From the NCBI GenBank assembly GCA_964513075.1, contig CAZELR010000014.1, positions 16,164 through 80,163 on the forward strand: a stretch of 64,000 nt of DNA, given 5' to 3'. This DNA comes from DAOUBP01 sp964513075. Its GTDB lineage: Bacteria > Chloroflexota > Anaerolineae > CG2-30-64-16. Shown here piece after piece: positions 44,210 to 53,967 of the stretch (within the stretch, counting starts at the first letter, position 1; each line of letters starts with the position of its first letter). The translations under genes and the position numbers were made by a program. The notes beneath the pieces are model-generated. The model was not told the origin of the DNA. It made no database searches and saw nothing but the letters and a program-made list of their open reading frames with translations.

Positions 44210-45736
44210 ATGAGCGATGACATCATCCTCGACTTCCAAAACGTTACGAAGCAATTCCCGGGCGTCACGGCTTTGAGCGACGTATCGATTCAGATCCGGC
44301 GCGGCGAGATCCACTGCCTCTGCGGCGAAAACGGCGCCGGCAAATCGACCCTGATCAAGATCCTGTCCGGCGTCTATCCCTATGGCACGTATGAGGGCAC
44401 GATCCTGTATGAAGGCAAGGAGCTCAAGCTGGGAGCCCAGGCAATCAACAAGGCCATCAAAGAAGGCATCGCCGTTGTGTATCAGGAGCTCACTCTAATC
44501 CCCGATATGACGGTCGGCGAGAATATTTACCTGGGCAAAGAGCCGGTCGACCGCGGCGCAGTCAACTGGGACAAGCTCTACGCCGATACGCAGCAAATCC
44601 TGACCAAGTATCACCTGGATATTCAGCCGCAAGCCATCGTCAAGCACCTGGGCGTCGGCAAGATGCAGATGACCGAAATCGCCAAAGCACTCTCCGAAAA
44701 TGCGCGCGTGTTGATTCTCGATGAACCGACCAGCGCGCTTACCGCAGCCGAAATCGACAAGCTCATGGAAATCCTGCGGACGCTGAAAGAGCATGGGGTC
44801 ACGTGCATCTACATCAGCCATAAAATCGAGGAGTTTTTCCGCATCGGCGATTCGATCACGGTCTTGCGGGACGGCAAGGTGGTGACTACACAGCCCGCGC
44901 AAGCCCTGAACGTCGAAAAACTGGTCGGCTACATGGTCGGCCGGGAGATGCACGAACGCTTCCCGAAAGGGAACCGCAGACCCGGTGAAGTAATCCTTGA
45001 GGTGCAGGACCTGCACGCACAGGACCCTGACCAGGCCGACCGCGAAGTGCTGAAGGGCGTCTCCTTTGACCTTCGCAAGGGTGAGATCCTGGGCATCGCA
45101 GGCCTGATGGGTTCGGGACGCACCGAGCTGGTGATGACGCTCTTCGGCGAGTATGGCAAAATCACGCGCGGCAAGGTGAAGATGGGAGAGCATGAGCTGA
45201 AAATCGCCAGCTCGCGCCAGGCCATGCAGCAAGGCATCAGTTTGGTCCCCGAGGATCGGAAACGGCACGGTCTAGTTCTCATTCAGTCGGTGTTGAAGAA
45301 CATCTCGCTGGCGAACCTGGATCAATTTGCCTCCTGGTTCAGGATCGATGATGACGCCGAGTTGAGCGCGAGCGCACAATTCGCCAAGAGCCTGGCAATC
45401 AAAGCGCCCAGCCTGCATGTCCCCTGCGATTCGCTCTCCGGCGGCAATCAACAGAAGGTCGTCATCTCCAAATGGCTGATGTCTAAGCCCAAGGTGCTCA
45501 TCATGGATGACCCGACGCGAGGCATCGACGTGGGCGCCAAGTACGAAATCTACAAACTCATGAACGACCTGACCGAGCAAGGCATTTCGATCATCATGAT
45601 CTCGAGCGAGCTCGAAGAGGTGCTCGGCATGAGTGATCGGGTCATGGTCATGCACGAGGGCAAATCCACCCGTACGCTCGACATCGCCGATGCGACGCAA
45701 GAAAAGATCATGGCGTTAGCCACCGGTATCGCCTGA
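44210..45736 (+). CDS. xylG: XylG-type sugar ABC ATPase with two ABC domains
   Basis: A 508-residue double ATPase that powers xylose-type sugar uptake. Domain 1: Walker A GENGAGKST, VYQELTLIPDMTVGENI, Walker B VLILDEPTSALT, ISHK. Domain 2: GLMGSGRTEL, the signature LSGGNQQKVVISKWL and VLIMDDPTRGIDVGAKYEIY, with Asp in place of the usual Glu, then ISSELEEVLG. ATG 44210 follows GAAGGAG; an in-frame TTG 18 bases upstream overlaps that site. It lies between xylF and xylH. Confidence 0.94.
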   Translation: MSDDIILDFQNVTKQFPGVTALSDVSIQIRRGEIHCLCGENGAGKSTLIKILSGVYPYGTYEGTILYEGKELKLGAQAINKAIKEGIAVVYQELTLIPDMTVGENIYLGKEPVDRGAVNWDKLYADTQQILTKYHLDIQPQAIVKHLGVGKMQMTEIAKALSENARVLILDEPTSALTAAEIDKLMEILRTLKEHGVTCIYISHKIEEFFRIGDSITVLRDGKVVTTQPAQALNVEKLVGYMVGREMHERFPKGNRRPGEVILEVQDLHAQDPDQADREVLKGVSFDLRKGEILGIAGLMGSGRTELVMTLFGEYGKITRGKVKMGEHELKIASSRQAMQQGISLVPEDRKRHGLVLIQSVLKNISLANLDQFASWFRIDDDAELSASAQFAKSLAIKAPSLHVPCDSLSGGNQQKVVISKWLMSKPKVLIMDDPTRGIDVGAKYEIYKLMNDLTEQGISIIMISSELEEVLGMSDRVMVMHEGKSTRTLDIADATQEKIMALATGIA

Positions 45737-45765
45737 GTTCTATCCTAATCCGAGAGGTGGTCTCT

Positions 45766-46959
45766 ATGAGCGCAATCTCACCGACACCCAATGCAGCTCC
45801 CAGTATCGCCAAGCGGTTCCGCGCCAATCTCCAGACGTACGCCCTCATTTTCGCCACGATCCTCATCTGGGGTTTCTTCTTTGCCGTGACGGACGGGGCG
45901 TATCTATCGGCGCAGAATTTCTCCAACCTGTTTCGCCAAATGACGGTCACGGCGCTGCTGTCCTGCGGCATGGTCCTGGTCATCGTGACCGGCGGCATCG
46001 ACCTGTCGGTGGGCAACTTCGCCGGTTTTGTGTCCGTGGTCGTGGCGAAGTTGCAGGCCGATGTCTGGACAGAGGTCTTGCCGGGCCAGGTAGTCCTGCC
46101 CGCAATTCTGTCCGTGGTGGTTGGCCTGGCGGTCGGCATCCTGTTTGGCATGCTCCAGGGCTCCATCATCGCCTACTTACGGGTGCCTGCGTTCATCGTC
46201 ACACTCGGCGGCATGTGGGTATTCAAGGGTCTGCTGCTCATCGTGACCGAAGGGAAGACCATTCCTGCGAACCAGCCCGTCTTTTCGCAGATCGCCCAAG
46301 GGTATCTGCCTCCGCTGGTCGGATGGGTTCTTGCCGCCGTGATCGTGGCTTTTCTGATCTACAATCTATTCAGCAGCCGCCAGAGGAAACGGCGCTACGG
46401 CATTGAGTTGAATCCCCTCTACATGGATCTGCTCAAGACCGTCCTGTTTGCGGCAGTTGTGGTCGGATACGTGGCCTATGTGAACGGGTACCACGGCATT
46501 CAGATGCCCGTGCTACTCCTGGCGATCGTTGCCGTCACGATCGCGTATGTCTCGAACAACACGCGATTCGGACGCCATGCATATGCAATCGGCGGCAATC
46601 GCGAAGCCACCAGGCTGTCCGGCGTCAACATCAACAACAACATCTTCAGGATCTTCGTGCTGATGGGACTGCTGTGCGGGGTGGCCGGCATCGTGCTGGC
46701 CTCTTACGTGGGCTACGGCACGATCGCGGCCGGATATGGCTACGAGCTCGATGCGATTGCGGCTTGCATCCTGGGCGGCACGTCGCCGTTGGGCGGCGTG
46801 GGCACCATCTTCGGCGCGATGGTCGGGTCCCTCATTATGGCGAGCCTCACCAACGGTTTGCAGATCATGAACGTTCCGGCCGCGTGGCAGTACGTGCTTA
46901 AAGGGATCGTCTTGGTCCTGGCCGTGTACGCCGATGTGTATCTGAAGAAGAACCGGTAG
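45766..46959 (+). CDS. xylH: XylH-type sugar ABC permease
   Basis: A 397-residue permease with about 10-12 helices. Typical blocks are SCGMVLVIVTGGIDLSVGN, RVPAFIVTLGGMWVFKG, FGRHAYAIGGNREATRLSG and AACILGGTSPLGGVGTIFG. An extra polar loop (about residues 210-235, RQRKRRYGIEL) is also seen in XylH-type permeases. ATG 45766 is preceded by GAGAGGTGG. It completes the xylFGH operon and is followed by a terminator. Confidence 0.93.
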   Translation: MSAISPTPNAAPSIAKRFRANLQTYALIFATILIWGFFFAVTDGAYLSAQNFSNLFRQMTVTALLSCGMVLVIVTGGIDLSVGNFAGFVSVVVAKLQADVWTEVLPGQVVLPAILSVVVGLAVGILFGMLQGSIIAYLRVPAFIVTLGGMWVFKGLLLIVTEGKTIPANQPVFSQIAQGYLPPLVGWVLAAVIVAFLIYNLFSSRQRKRRYGIELNPLYMDLLKTVLFAAVVVGYVAYVNGYHGIQMPVLLLAIVAVTIAYVSNNTRFGRHAYAIGGNREATRLSGVNINNNIFRIFVLMGLLCGVAGIVLASYVGYGTIAAGYGYELDAIAACILGGTSPLGGVGTIFGAMVGSLIMASLTNGLQIMNVPAAWQYVLKGIVLVLAVYADVYLKKNR

Positions 46960-46991
46960 ACCGTTTCCCGCTGCGTCGATGTTCGCCCTTC

Positions 46992-47038
46992 ATCCACTGA
47001 CCCATCGGAGCTTACCTCCCGGTGGGTCAGTGGATTTC
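46992..47038 (+). terminator. Terminator after xylFGH
   Basis: ATCCACTGACCCA (46992-47004) and TGGGTCAGTGGAT (47023-47035) form a 13-bp perfect stem, followed by TT. Confidence 0.8.
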
Positions 47039-47049
47039 ATCCACCTGCC

Positions 47050-47078
47050 TTGCCAAACCTGTGCTCGACAGGTACAAT
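47050..47078 (+). promoter_or_regulatory. Promoter for the PPi-phosphofructokinase gene
   Basis: TTGCCA (47050-47055) and TACAAT (47073-47078) with a 17-base spacer, about 70 bases before the start codon. Confidence 0.6.
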
Positions 47079-47150
47079 ATCCTCATGTTTCTTCATCCCT
47101 TTCTATGCGTTCAGCCATCGTGTATTTGTGGCAGATAGGAGTTCACCCAC

Positions 47151-48434
47151 ATGACACTCAACAAGCAAGGCAACAAGATCGGCATCCTGGTGGGCGGCGG
47201 CCCTGCGCCCGGCATCAACGGCGTCATCCACGCAGCTACCATCGAGGCGATCAGCAACGGCCTGGAGGTGGTCGGCATCTACGACGGGTTCAAACACCTG
47301 ATGGAGGGCAAGCTGGTCGGCACGCCGTTGACCATCGCGAGCGTGAGCCGGATTCACCTGGATGGCGGCTCCGTCCTGCGCACATCACGCGCGAATCCTA
47401 CCAAATCGCCGGAGACGCTGCGCGCCTGTGTCTGCGCGCTGATGGAGGCCGGCATCTCAGGCCTGATCGGCATCGGCGGCGATGATACGGCTTTTTCGCT
47501 CTATCGGGTAACCAAATACGCACAAGAGAAGATGGGCATCGCCCTGCAAGCGGTCCATGTGCCAAAGACCATCGACAACGACCTTCCCATCCCGGAAGGC
47601 ATCCCAACCTTCGGCTACGAGACAGCCCGCGAGTTGGGCACCCGCACGGTGATGAACTTCATGGAGGACGCGCTCACCGTTGGGCACTGGTTCCTGGTGG
47701 TGACGATGGGCCGCAAAGCCGGCCACCTGGCGCTGGGCATCGGCAAAAGCTCCGGCGCAACCCTGACGTTGATCCCCGAAGAATGGCGCGGCCGCGAGAT
47801 CCGTCTGCAAGAGGTGGCAGATATCCTGACTACGGCGATCTTACAGCGCCTGACTGAAGGAAAGAACTACGGCGTGGCGCTGATCGCAGAGGGTATCATC
47901 GAGTATACATCACACGAGGATCTGCAAACGCTAGAGCGGGTCGAGCGCGACGAGCACGGTCATATCCGCCTGGCGGAGATCAACTTCGGGGACGTAATTA
48001 AACGGATCCTGGCCAGCGATCTCAAAGGGCTGGGGGTCCAGATCAAGCTTGTAGACAAAGAATTGGGTTACGAGCTGCGCTGCGCGGCGCCGATCGCCTA
48101 CGATATCGACTATACCCGCAGCCTGGGTGAAGCCGCCGCGGATTTCCTGCTTTCGGGCGGCAACAACGCGACGATCACCCTCCAGCAGAACCAGGTGGTG
48201 GCAATCCCATCAGAGACAATGATGGACCCCGCCACAGGCCGCACTGAAGTCCGCATGGTGAACATCGATTCCTTCACCTATCAGTCGGCTTACAAGTTTA
48301 TGCTGCGTCTCAAGCCGCAGCACGCCCAGGATGAACTGTTTTGGGCCCGGCTGGCCATGCAGACCAACTTGACGCCGGATGAATTCAAGGCAAGGTACGG
48401 TTACCTGGTCGGCATCGCGCCGCGGCCGTTTTAA
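47151..48434 (+). CDS. pfp: Phosphofructokinase, PPi-dependent type
   Basis: A 427-residue phosphofructokinase, longer than the enzyme at 1643-2614. Motifs are GGGPAPGINGVIHA, GGDDTAFSL and PKTIDNDLPI, then MGRKAGHLALGIG. The Asp-Asp in GGDD and the Lys in PKTIDND are the residues that mark pyrophosphate-using enzymes; ATP enzymes have Gly at both. It could run fructose 6-phosphate phosphorylation reversibly with PPi. It starts 17 bases after TAGGAG and has its own promoter. Confidence 0.88.
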   Translation: MTLNKQGNKIGILVGGGPAPGINGVIHAATIEAISNGLEVVGIYDGFKHLMEGKLVGTPLTIASVSRIHLDGGSVLRTSRANPTKSPETLRACVCALMEAGISGLIGIGGDDTAFSLYRVTKYAQEKMGIALQAVHVPKTIDNDLPIPEGIPTFGYETARELGTRTVMNFMEDALTVGHWFLVVTMGRKAGHLALGIGKSSGATLTLIPEEWRGREIRLQEVADILTTAILQRLTEGKNYGVALIAEGIIEYTSHEDLQTLERVERDEHGHIRLAEINFGDVIKRILASDLKGLGVQIKLVDKELGYELRCAAPIAYDIDYTRSLGEAAADFLLSGGNNATITLQQNQVVAIPSETMMDPATGRTEVRMVNIDSFTYQSAYKFMLRLKPQHAQDELFWARLAMQTNLTPDEFKARYGYLVGIAPRPF

Positions 48435-48441
48435 CAAAAGG

Positions 48442-50037
48442 ATGATTCGCAGGATGACCCACTCAACCCCTAAGACCCGGCCCGGTTCAGTCCTGTTCTG
48501 GCTGTTCCTAGCCACCTGGATTGTCATCTTGGGCCTCGTCCTGGCCGCAGGAATCGGGCTGGCGCAAATCTATCGTGGCGACCAGATCCTGGCCGGCGTG
48601 CAGGTGTTGGGCCGCGATCTGAGCGGCAAAGCGCCTGGAGAGGCGGCTGAGGTATTGCGCGCTGAGTGGGCCACCCGCACCGTCGTCCTACAGACCGGCG
48701 AGCAACGCTGGAGCCTGAGTCCGGAGCAGGTGGGTGTCGTATTTGAGGCCGAGCAGACTGCGCGCGCTGCGCAGGCATTGGGACGCGGTGCGATCAATTC
48801 CGAAAGCCTGTGGCCATTGGTGCAGCGTCTGGCAGCCTCATCAGGCCTGATCCCCATTGCCGTCGACCCCATCACCGTGCCGCCAGCCTGGCATTTCGAC
48901 CGGGAGACTGCGGTGGGCACGCTGCGCACTCTGGCCGGCCAGGTCGACATTCCGGTCGAAAATGCCGGCGTGCGCGTGGTGGCAGGACGACTCGAGACTA
49001 CCCCGGCTGTTGCCGGCCAGGCCTTGGATATTGCTGCGCTGCTGGCGCAACTGGAAACCTACCCCTGGACGACTGCGCTGGCCGACCCCGCGGCGCCGCC
49101 ATCCCGCTTCGAGCTGCCGGTGGTGTCCCAGTCGCCCGCCATCTCTGATGTGAGCGCGCTGGTGGCTCAGTTGCAACCGCTGCTGGCGGACCCCATTACC
49201 CTGCAGCTTTATGACGCGATCCACGATGAGCAAATAACCTGGAGCGCCCCACCTGACGAGCTGGGAAACTGGCTGACGTTCGCCATCTCGGACACGGTCG
49301 GCAGCAGCAAGGCCTTGATCTGGTCGATAGATGAAGAGGCTGTTAGCAGCTTCGTACGCGAACAGAACCAATCGTTCACTGATGAACGTTATGTCGAACC
49401 CCGCGCCGCCAGCCTGGCGCTCATCGAGGCCTTTCGGTCACACCAGACGGAAGTGCACCTGCCGGTCAGCCATAGCGAGCGCGAGCACGTGGTCAGGTCG
49501 GGTGAAACACTCTCCAGCATCGCTTTCGACTACGGCATGCCCTACCCCTGGATCCAGGCCGCCAACCCGGGCGCCGGCGATGCGCTGTTCGTCGGCGACC
49601 GCCTGCGCATCCCCTCGGTCGATGCACTGTTGCCGCTGCCGGTGGTGAAAAACAAACGCATCATCGTCAGCCTGACCGGCCAGCAGGTTCAGGTCTACGA
49701 GAACGGTCGGCTCAAGTGGAACTGGCGGGCCAGCACCGGCATCGCGTCGAGTCCTACCTCGCCCGGAGTATTCCAGGTGCAAACTCACGAGGAACTCGCC
49801 TATGCCGGGGTTTGGGACCTGTACATGCCGTGGTTCATGGGCATCTACCGGGTGGCGCCGGGCCAGGAGTTCATGAACGGATTCCACGGCTTCCCCAGCC
49901 GCGACCGCAAACAGTTCCTGTGGGAGCGCAACCTGGGCGGCCCCATCACCTACGGCTGCATCCTGGTCAGCACCACCAACGCCAAGCTGCTGTATGATTG
50001 GGCAGAGGCAGGCGTAGTGGTTGAGATCAGACGGTAG
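48442..50037 (+). CDS. L,D-transpeptidase with LysM and YkuD domains
   Basis: A 531-residue membrane-anchored cell-wall protein. A signal-anchor helix (about residues 18-42) is followed by a long region related to the peptidoglycan-binding repeats of YoaR/VanW-type proteins. Then comes a LysM motif (EREHVVRSGETLSSIAFDYG) and a C-terminal YkuD domain with NGFHGFPSRD and the active-site block GPITYGCILVS (Cys). It crosslinks or remodels wall peptides. ATG 48442 and ATG 48454 are equally plausible starts. It lies 7 bases after the phosphofructokinase stop. Confidence 0.85.
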   Translation: MIRRMTHSTPKTRPGSVLFWLFLATWIVILGLVLAAGIGLAQIYRGDQILAGVQVLGRDLSGKAPGEAAEVLRAEWATRTVVLQTGEQRWSLSPEQVGVVFEAEQTARAAQALGRGAINSESLWPLVQRLAASSGLIPIAVDPITVPPAWHFDRETAVGTLRTLAGQVDIPVENAGVRVVAGRLETTPAVAGQALDIAALLAQLETYPWTTALADPAAPPSRFELPVVSQSPAISDVSALVAQLQPLLADPITLQLYDAIHDEQITWSAPPDELGNWLTFAISDTVGSSKALIWSIDEEAVSSFVREQNQSFTDERYVEPRAASLALIEAFRSHQTEVHLPVSHSEREHVVRSGETLSSIAFDYGMPYPWIQAANPGAGDALFVGDRLRIPSVDALLPLPVVKNKRIIVSLTGQQVQVYENGRLKWNWRASTGIASSPTSPGVFQVQTHEELAYAGVWDLYMPWFMGIYRVAPGQEFMNGFHGFPSRDRKQFLWERNLGGPITYGCILVSTTNAKLLYDWAEAGVVVEIRR

Positions 50038-50046
50038 GAGGTCGAA

Positions 50047-51342
50047 ATGGCGCACAAGAGGTCCTTCCTCAATCTTGTTCCGGGGCTGTTAAGCGCGGCC
50101 CTGCTCATCGCCGCCTGCGCGCCGCTGCCCCCACTGCTTCCGGTCGACTCGCCCCTCTTAACGCCGTTGCCGGCGTCCACCCCGGACGGCCTGCCGATCC
50201 CAACGCCGTGGCCACCGCTGGAAACTGCGCGCCAGGCCCTGGCCCAACAACTAGAGATCGCTCCTGAGGCCATAACCTTTGTATCATCCGAGCCGGTCGA
50301 GTGGTCCGACGCGTGCCTAGGCGCCGCGCAGCCCGATGAGGTATGTGCCCAGGTGATTACGCCAGGTTACAAAGTCGTGTTGGGAGTCGATGGCGTCCAG
50401 TATGATTTTCACACCGATGAGACCGGCACGGCGGTACGCGGCCCGATCCAGCCAGCCTCGGCGCCCGGCGAAAGCCTTGAGTGGCGCGGACTGACGGCTG
50501 AAGGTTGCACCCAGGCGCGCTTTTCTGCCAACGACATGGCGTTTGGCTCCTGTGACGGCGATCTGAAGTCTCGCTCACTGGAAGGCCTAGGGAATCGCGC
50601 CAACCAACTTCTCGCCTTTGTGAACACCTACCAAGTGTTCAGCGCATCGACACCGGCCGGCACAGTGGCCCTCGCCGGTGAGGGACCGTTTCTGGCCTCA
50701 GCGGCCGACCAGCGCATGCTCGCCGAATGGGCGGCACGCGTGGCGGCGGAGGCTGAAGACGAACAGGGGCTGGCCATGTGGGGGCTGGGCTGGCACCGCG
50801 AGGGCGGCATCGCCGGCTTCTGCGACGATCTGACGATCGATGCGACGGGATTCGTGGAACTGGCTCCATGCAAGTACGAGAGCCCGCAAGCGGTAAACGT
50901 GCGCTGGCTGACCGCCGATGAGTTAGCTCAGCTTTACGGCTGGCTGGACGCGCTGGCACCGTTCGAGTTTACGCAGCAGGACCCTGCAACGGCCGACGCT
51001 CTGACCGTGCACACCATCTTCGCCGGCCGCGGCTCACGGGAAGCGACAGATGCGGACAAACAAGCGTTGGCAGCGTTCAGCCGAGAGGTGTTGGCGCGCT
51101 GGCCGGGACCTAGCGAGGTGCAGACCATCGAGGCGCTGGCCGATGTGACGATCTATGCCGGACCCGGCACACAGTATCCGATCGTAGGTCAGTTGCTCGC
51201 CGGGCAGACCGCCCTGGATACAGGCATGCTCCCAGGTGCGTCATGGTGGCGCATCATGTGTCCCGATGAGACGTTCGGCAACTGCTGGGTCTCAGCCGAT
51301 CCAACGCTCACACAGCCGGTCGATCCGTCTTCCGGCTTGTAG
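50047..51342 (+). CDS. Lipoprotein with C-terminal SH3b-like domain
   Basis: A 431-residue lipoprotein with signal peptide and lipobox LIAAC (Cys24), a Pro-rich linker (about 25-55), a domain with EWSDACLGAAQPDEVC, and a C-terminal SH3b-like segment (TIYAGPGTQYPIVGQLLAG). It follows the L,D-transpeptidase by 9 bases, so both are probably exported together. Function is unknown; wall or glycan binding is likely from the SH3b part. Confidence 0.7.
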   Translation: MAHKRSFLNLVPGLLSAALLIAACAPLPPLLPVDSPLLTPLPASTPDGLPIPTPWPPLETARQALAQQLEIAPEAITFVSSEPVEWSDACLGAAQPDEVCAQVITPGYKVVLGVDGVQYDFHTDETGTAVRGPIQPASAPGESLEWRGLTAEGCTQARFSANDMAFGSCDGDLKSRSLEGLGNRANQLLAFVNTYQVFSASTPAGTVALAGEGPFLASAADQRMLAEWAARVAAEAEDEQGLAMWGLGWHREGGIAGFCDDLTIDATGFVELAPCKYESPQAVNVRWLTADELAQLYGWLDALAPFEFTQQDPATADALTVHTIFAGRGSREATDADKQALAAFSREVLARWPGPSEVQTIEALADVTIYAGPGTQYPIVGQLLAGQTALDTGMLPGASWWRIMCPDETFGNCWVSADPTLTQPVDPSSGL

Positions 51343-51350
51343 GCTGGGGT

Positions 51351-52067
51351 TCAACGAAATCCGCGGCGCACAGCCTCGGCAAGGATCGCCTCGGTGGCCG
51401 TTGCGCCCACCCGGGTAACGCCCAAGGCACGCACACGCAGCAGATCGTCCAGCGATCGCACGCCGCCGGCCGCTTTTACCTGGACATCGGGTGCGCTGGC
51501 ATGGCGCATCAACGCCAGATCGTGGTCGGTCGCCCCAGCATAGGCGTAAAGCCCATCGGGCCGTTTGACGAACCCATAGCCCGTAGAGGTTTTAACAAAC
51601 GCGACTCGGTGCAGGCTGCACAGCTCGCAGAGCCGGATCTTGTCCTCGTCGCGGGTCAGGTAGTCGTTCTCAAAAATCACCTTCAACAATGCGCCCCTGC
51701 CAACCGTCAACTCGTTCAACTGACGGATCTCGGTGGAGATGTAGTCCCAGTCTCCGCTGAGCACCTTGCCGATGTTGACAACCGCATCGATCTCAGACGC
51801 GCCATCCGCCAGCGCCAGCTCCATCTCACGCAGCTTAACATCGACCCGACTGCTCCCGTGCGGGAAGCCGATCACCGTGCCCACGGCCACATCAGAACCC
51901 GCGAGGATCTCCCGCGCCAGCGGCACCGCACAGGGTTTGATGCACACGGACGCGACATCCAGCCGTCGCGCCAGACGGCAGCCGTCTTCCAGCTCGCGAT
52001 CGGTCATCGTGGGATGCAGAAGGGAGTGGTCGATCGTCTTGGCGATGATGCGAAGCGATTCCGTCAT
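51351..52067 (-). CDS. deoC: Deoxyribose-phosphate aldolase
   Basis: It cleaves 2-deoxyribose 5-phosphate to glyceraldehyde 3-phosphate and acetaldehyde. The 238-residue length is usual. KTIDHSLLHPTMTDRELE, VGTVIGFPHG and LLKVIFENDYL are present, and the Schiff-base Lys159 lies in AFVKTSTGYG. VKAAGGVRSLDD follows near the C-terminus. The start overlaps the stop of the MFS gene. It is last in a minus-strand operon with fruK-like kinase, mgsA and an MFS transporter. Confidence 0.95.
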   Translation of the reverse strand: MTESLRIIAKTIDHSLLHPTMTDRELEDGCRLARRLDVASVCIKPCAVPLAREILAGSDVAVGTVIGFPHGSSRVDVKLREMELALADGASEIDAVVNIGKVLSGDWDYISTEIRQLNELTVGRGALLKVIFENDYLTRDEDKIRLCELCSLHRVAFVKTSTGYGFVKRPDGLYAYAGATDHDLALMRHASAPDVQVKAAGGVRSLDDLLRVRALGVTRVGATATEAILAEAVRRGFR

Positions 52068-53335
52068 GAAGTTGGCTCCTCAAGGTTGTGCCGCTGCCTG
52101 CGCCAGAAAAACGCCCAATAGAGGGCTGTGGAGATCGTATACAGCACGATGGTGATCATGAAGGGCGGACCGAAGCCATAACGCACCTGAAGCGCACCGC
52201 TGATGGTGGGCGAGAAAGCCCAGCCAAAATTCCACGACATGCTCACCAGGCTGGCAACCGTGGCACGCGCCGACGGCTCGACGTGTTCCATCACGAAAGT
52301 CTGGTACACGGGGCCACTCATGTTCATCAGCGCCACGCGCACCAGATAGGCCGCGGTGCTCATCCAGAACCACGGCGCGAATCCGAGCATGATCAGGAAC
52401 GGGATCGATAATGCCTGCGTGATGACGACAAGCTGGATCTTGCCCATACGATCGGCCAGGGGAGGCGCAATGAGCAGGCCGAGACCCATGGCCAGCGAGC
52501 CCCAGGCAAACAACGCGCCGATCGTGGGATCGGGCTGATCGTAGACCCGGCGAAAAAACACGTTCATGAACGGCATGATCATGCCCGCGCCGATGGATGT
52601 GATCAACATCGGCAAGACCAGCTTGCCCAACAGCGCAGGGTGTGAAGAAGCATAGGTCAGTGGCGCAAAGACTGTTCGCTCAGAACGGTCGAGCCGCGGC
52701 GTCCGCAGCAAGATCAGCGGAAGCAGGCCCAGGCCGGCGACGACGGCGATGATCAGAAGCGAGCCACCGTACGCGGTGCTGCCCATGGGATCTACACCCC
52801 GCCAACTGGCCACCCAGGTTGGCAGTAAGCCGCCAATCCAATTGCCCACCGATGCGGAGGCCATCTGCAGGCCAGAGCCGAAGCTGAACAGGTAGGTGCG
52901 TTCCCGCTCGCTGCTGTTCTCCATCAGAAACGGACTCATGGTCACGGCCGCCAGGCTTTGCGCCGCGCCCAGCAGTGCATTCATGGCATAGAGCACGACC
53001 GCCGCCGGCCACACCACCATGATGACCACCGCCACACAGACCAGCGCGCCCGAGAGCAGCAGAGATCGCTTGCGGCCCAACAGGTCGGCCAGATAGCCCA
53101 TCGGCAGCGCGACAATCAGCGCGGCCAGGCTGCTGGTCGTCACCAGATTGCCCAGCACTGCCTCGTCGTAACCCTGGCTCAGCACGAAGAAATTGAACAG
53201 CAGCCGGAATACCCCCAACGCAGCGCCGGTGATCACGACGTTGGCAAGGTAGAGCCGGGCGTTGGGGCGGAAAAGGCGGAGATGATCGCCGTACTCGCGC
53301 AAAGCGCGGGCAACGGCGATCTCAGAAACCGGCAT
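52064..53335 (-). CDS. Major facilitator superfamily transporter
   Basis: A 423-residue transporter with about 12 helices. The motif ALPMGYLADLLGRKRSLLLSG (MFS motif A, here split by its Gly-Tyr) and SERERTYLFSFGSGLQMAS are visible. ATG 53335 has AAGGA eight bases upstream; ATG 53344 directly abuts that sequence. It lies between mgsA and deoC in one operon, which suggests a sugar, nucleoside or metabolite substrate. Direction of transport is unknown. Confidence 0.82.
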   Translation of the reverse strand: MPVSEIAVARALREYGDHLRLFRPNARLYLANVVITGAALGVFRLLFNFFVLSQGYDEAVLGNLVTTSSLAALIVALPMGYLADLLGRKRSLLLSGALVCVAVVIMVVWPAAVVLYAMNALLGAAQSLAAVTMSPFLMENSSERERTYLFSFGSGLQMASASVGNWIGGLLPTWVASWRGVDPMGSTAYGGSLLIIAVVAGLGLLPLILLRTPRLDRSERTVFAPLTYASSHPALLGKLVLPMLITSIGAGMIMPFMNVFFRRVYDQPDPTIGALFAWGSLAMGLGLLIAPPLADRMGKIQLVVITQALSIPFLIMLGFAPWFWMSTAAYLVRVALMNMSGPVYQTFVMEHVEPSARATVASLVSMSWNFGWAFSPTISGALQVRYGFGPPFMITIVLYTISTALYWAFFWRRQRHNLEEPTS

Positions 53336-53373
53336 GGCAGCCATCCTTGGGCTGAACGGCGGCAAGCAACAAG

Positions 53374-53967
53374 TCAGGCTGCCTCAGATGCATCCGAAGC
53401 CGGCTCGGATACAATATCCGCGGATGCCACCTCTTGAGATACGACCTCTTCGGGCACGGCTTCTTGGGGTACGGCTTCCAGGGGTGCGGCGCCTTCGGCC
53501 GCAGGCACCCCTGGAACGGACCGTTGCCTGTATATGTCAAAGTCAGGCACGAGGCGCTCGTATTCCCCCACCATGCAGGTCGATGAGATCATGAAATCAG
53601 CTGAGGCGCGATTGCAAGCCACCGGGATATTCCACACCACAGCAATCCGCAACAGCGCCTTCACATCGGGATCATGCGGCGCAGGGCTCAAAGGATCCCA
53701 AAAGAAAATCATGAAGTCGATAGTGCCATCGGCGATCATAGCCCCGATCTGTTGGTCGCCGCCCAGCGGTCCGCTCTGAAGCTTGTGCACCGTGACGCCC
53801 AGCGCTTCTTCCAGCAACTTACCCGTGGTGCCTGTGGCGTACAGCTCATGGTTGGCCAGCAAAGTCCTATTCCATTGTGCCCATTCCAGGAGATCGGGCT
53901 TCCGGCCGTCGTGCGCGACCAGGGCGATCTTCTTTTTCTGTTGGATCAGGATAACGGTGTGGTCCAT
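53374..53967 (-). CDS. mgsA: Methylglyoxal synthase with C-terminal extension
   Basis: It converts dihydroxyacetone phosphate to methylglyoxal, bypassing lower glycolysis. The catalytic domain (1-150) contains KKIALVAHDGRKPDLLEW, ATGTTGKLLEE, SGPLGGDQQIGAMIA and the catalytic-base region FFWDPLSPAPHDPDV, all MgsA-like. A low-complexity acidic tail of about 45 residues rich in Pro, Val and Glu (EAVPQEAVPEEVVSQEVAS) follows; typical MgsA ends near residue 150. ATG 53967 follows GGAAGGA and starts before the fruK-like gene ends, so the two are coupled. Confidence 0.93.
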   Translation of the reverse strand: MDHTVILIQQKKKIALVAHDGRKPDLLEWAQWNRTLLANHELYATGTTGKLLEEALGVTVHKLQSGPLGGDQQIGAMIADGTIDFMIFFWDPLSPAPHDPDVKALLRIAVVWNIPVACNRASADFMISSTCMVGEYERLVPDFDIYRQRSVPGVPAAEGAAPLEAVPQEAVPEEVVSQEVASADIVSEPASDASEAA

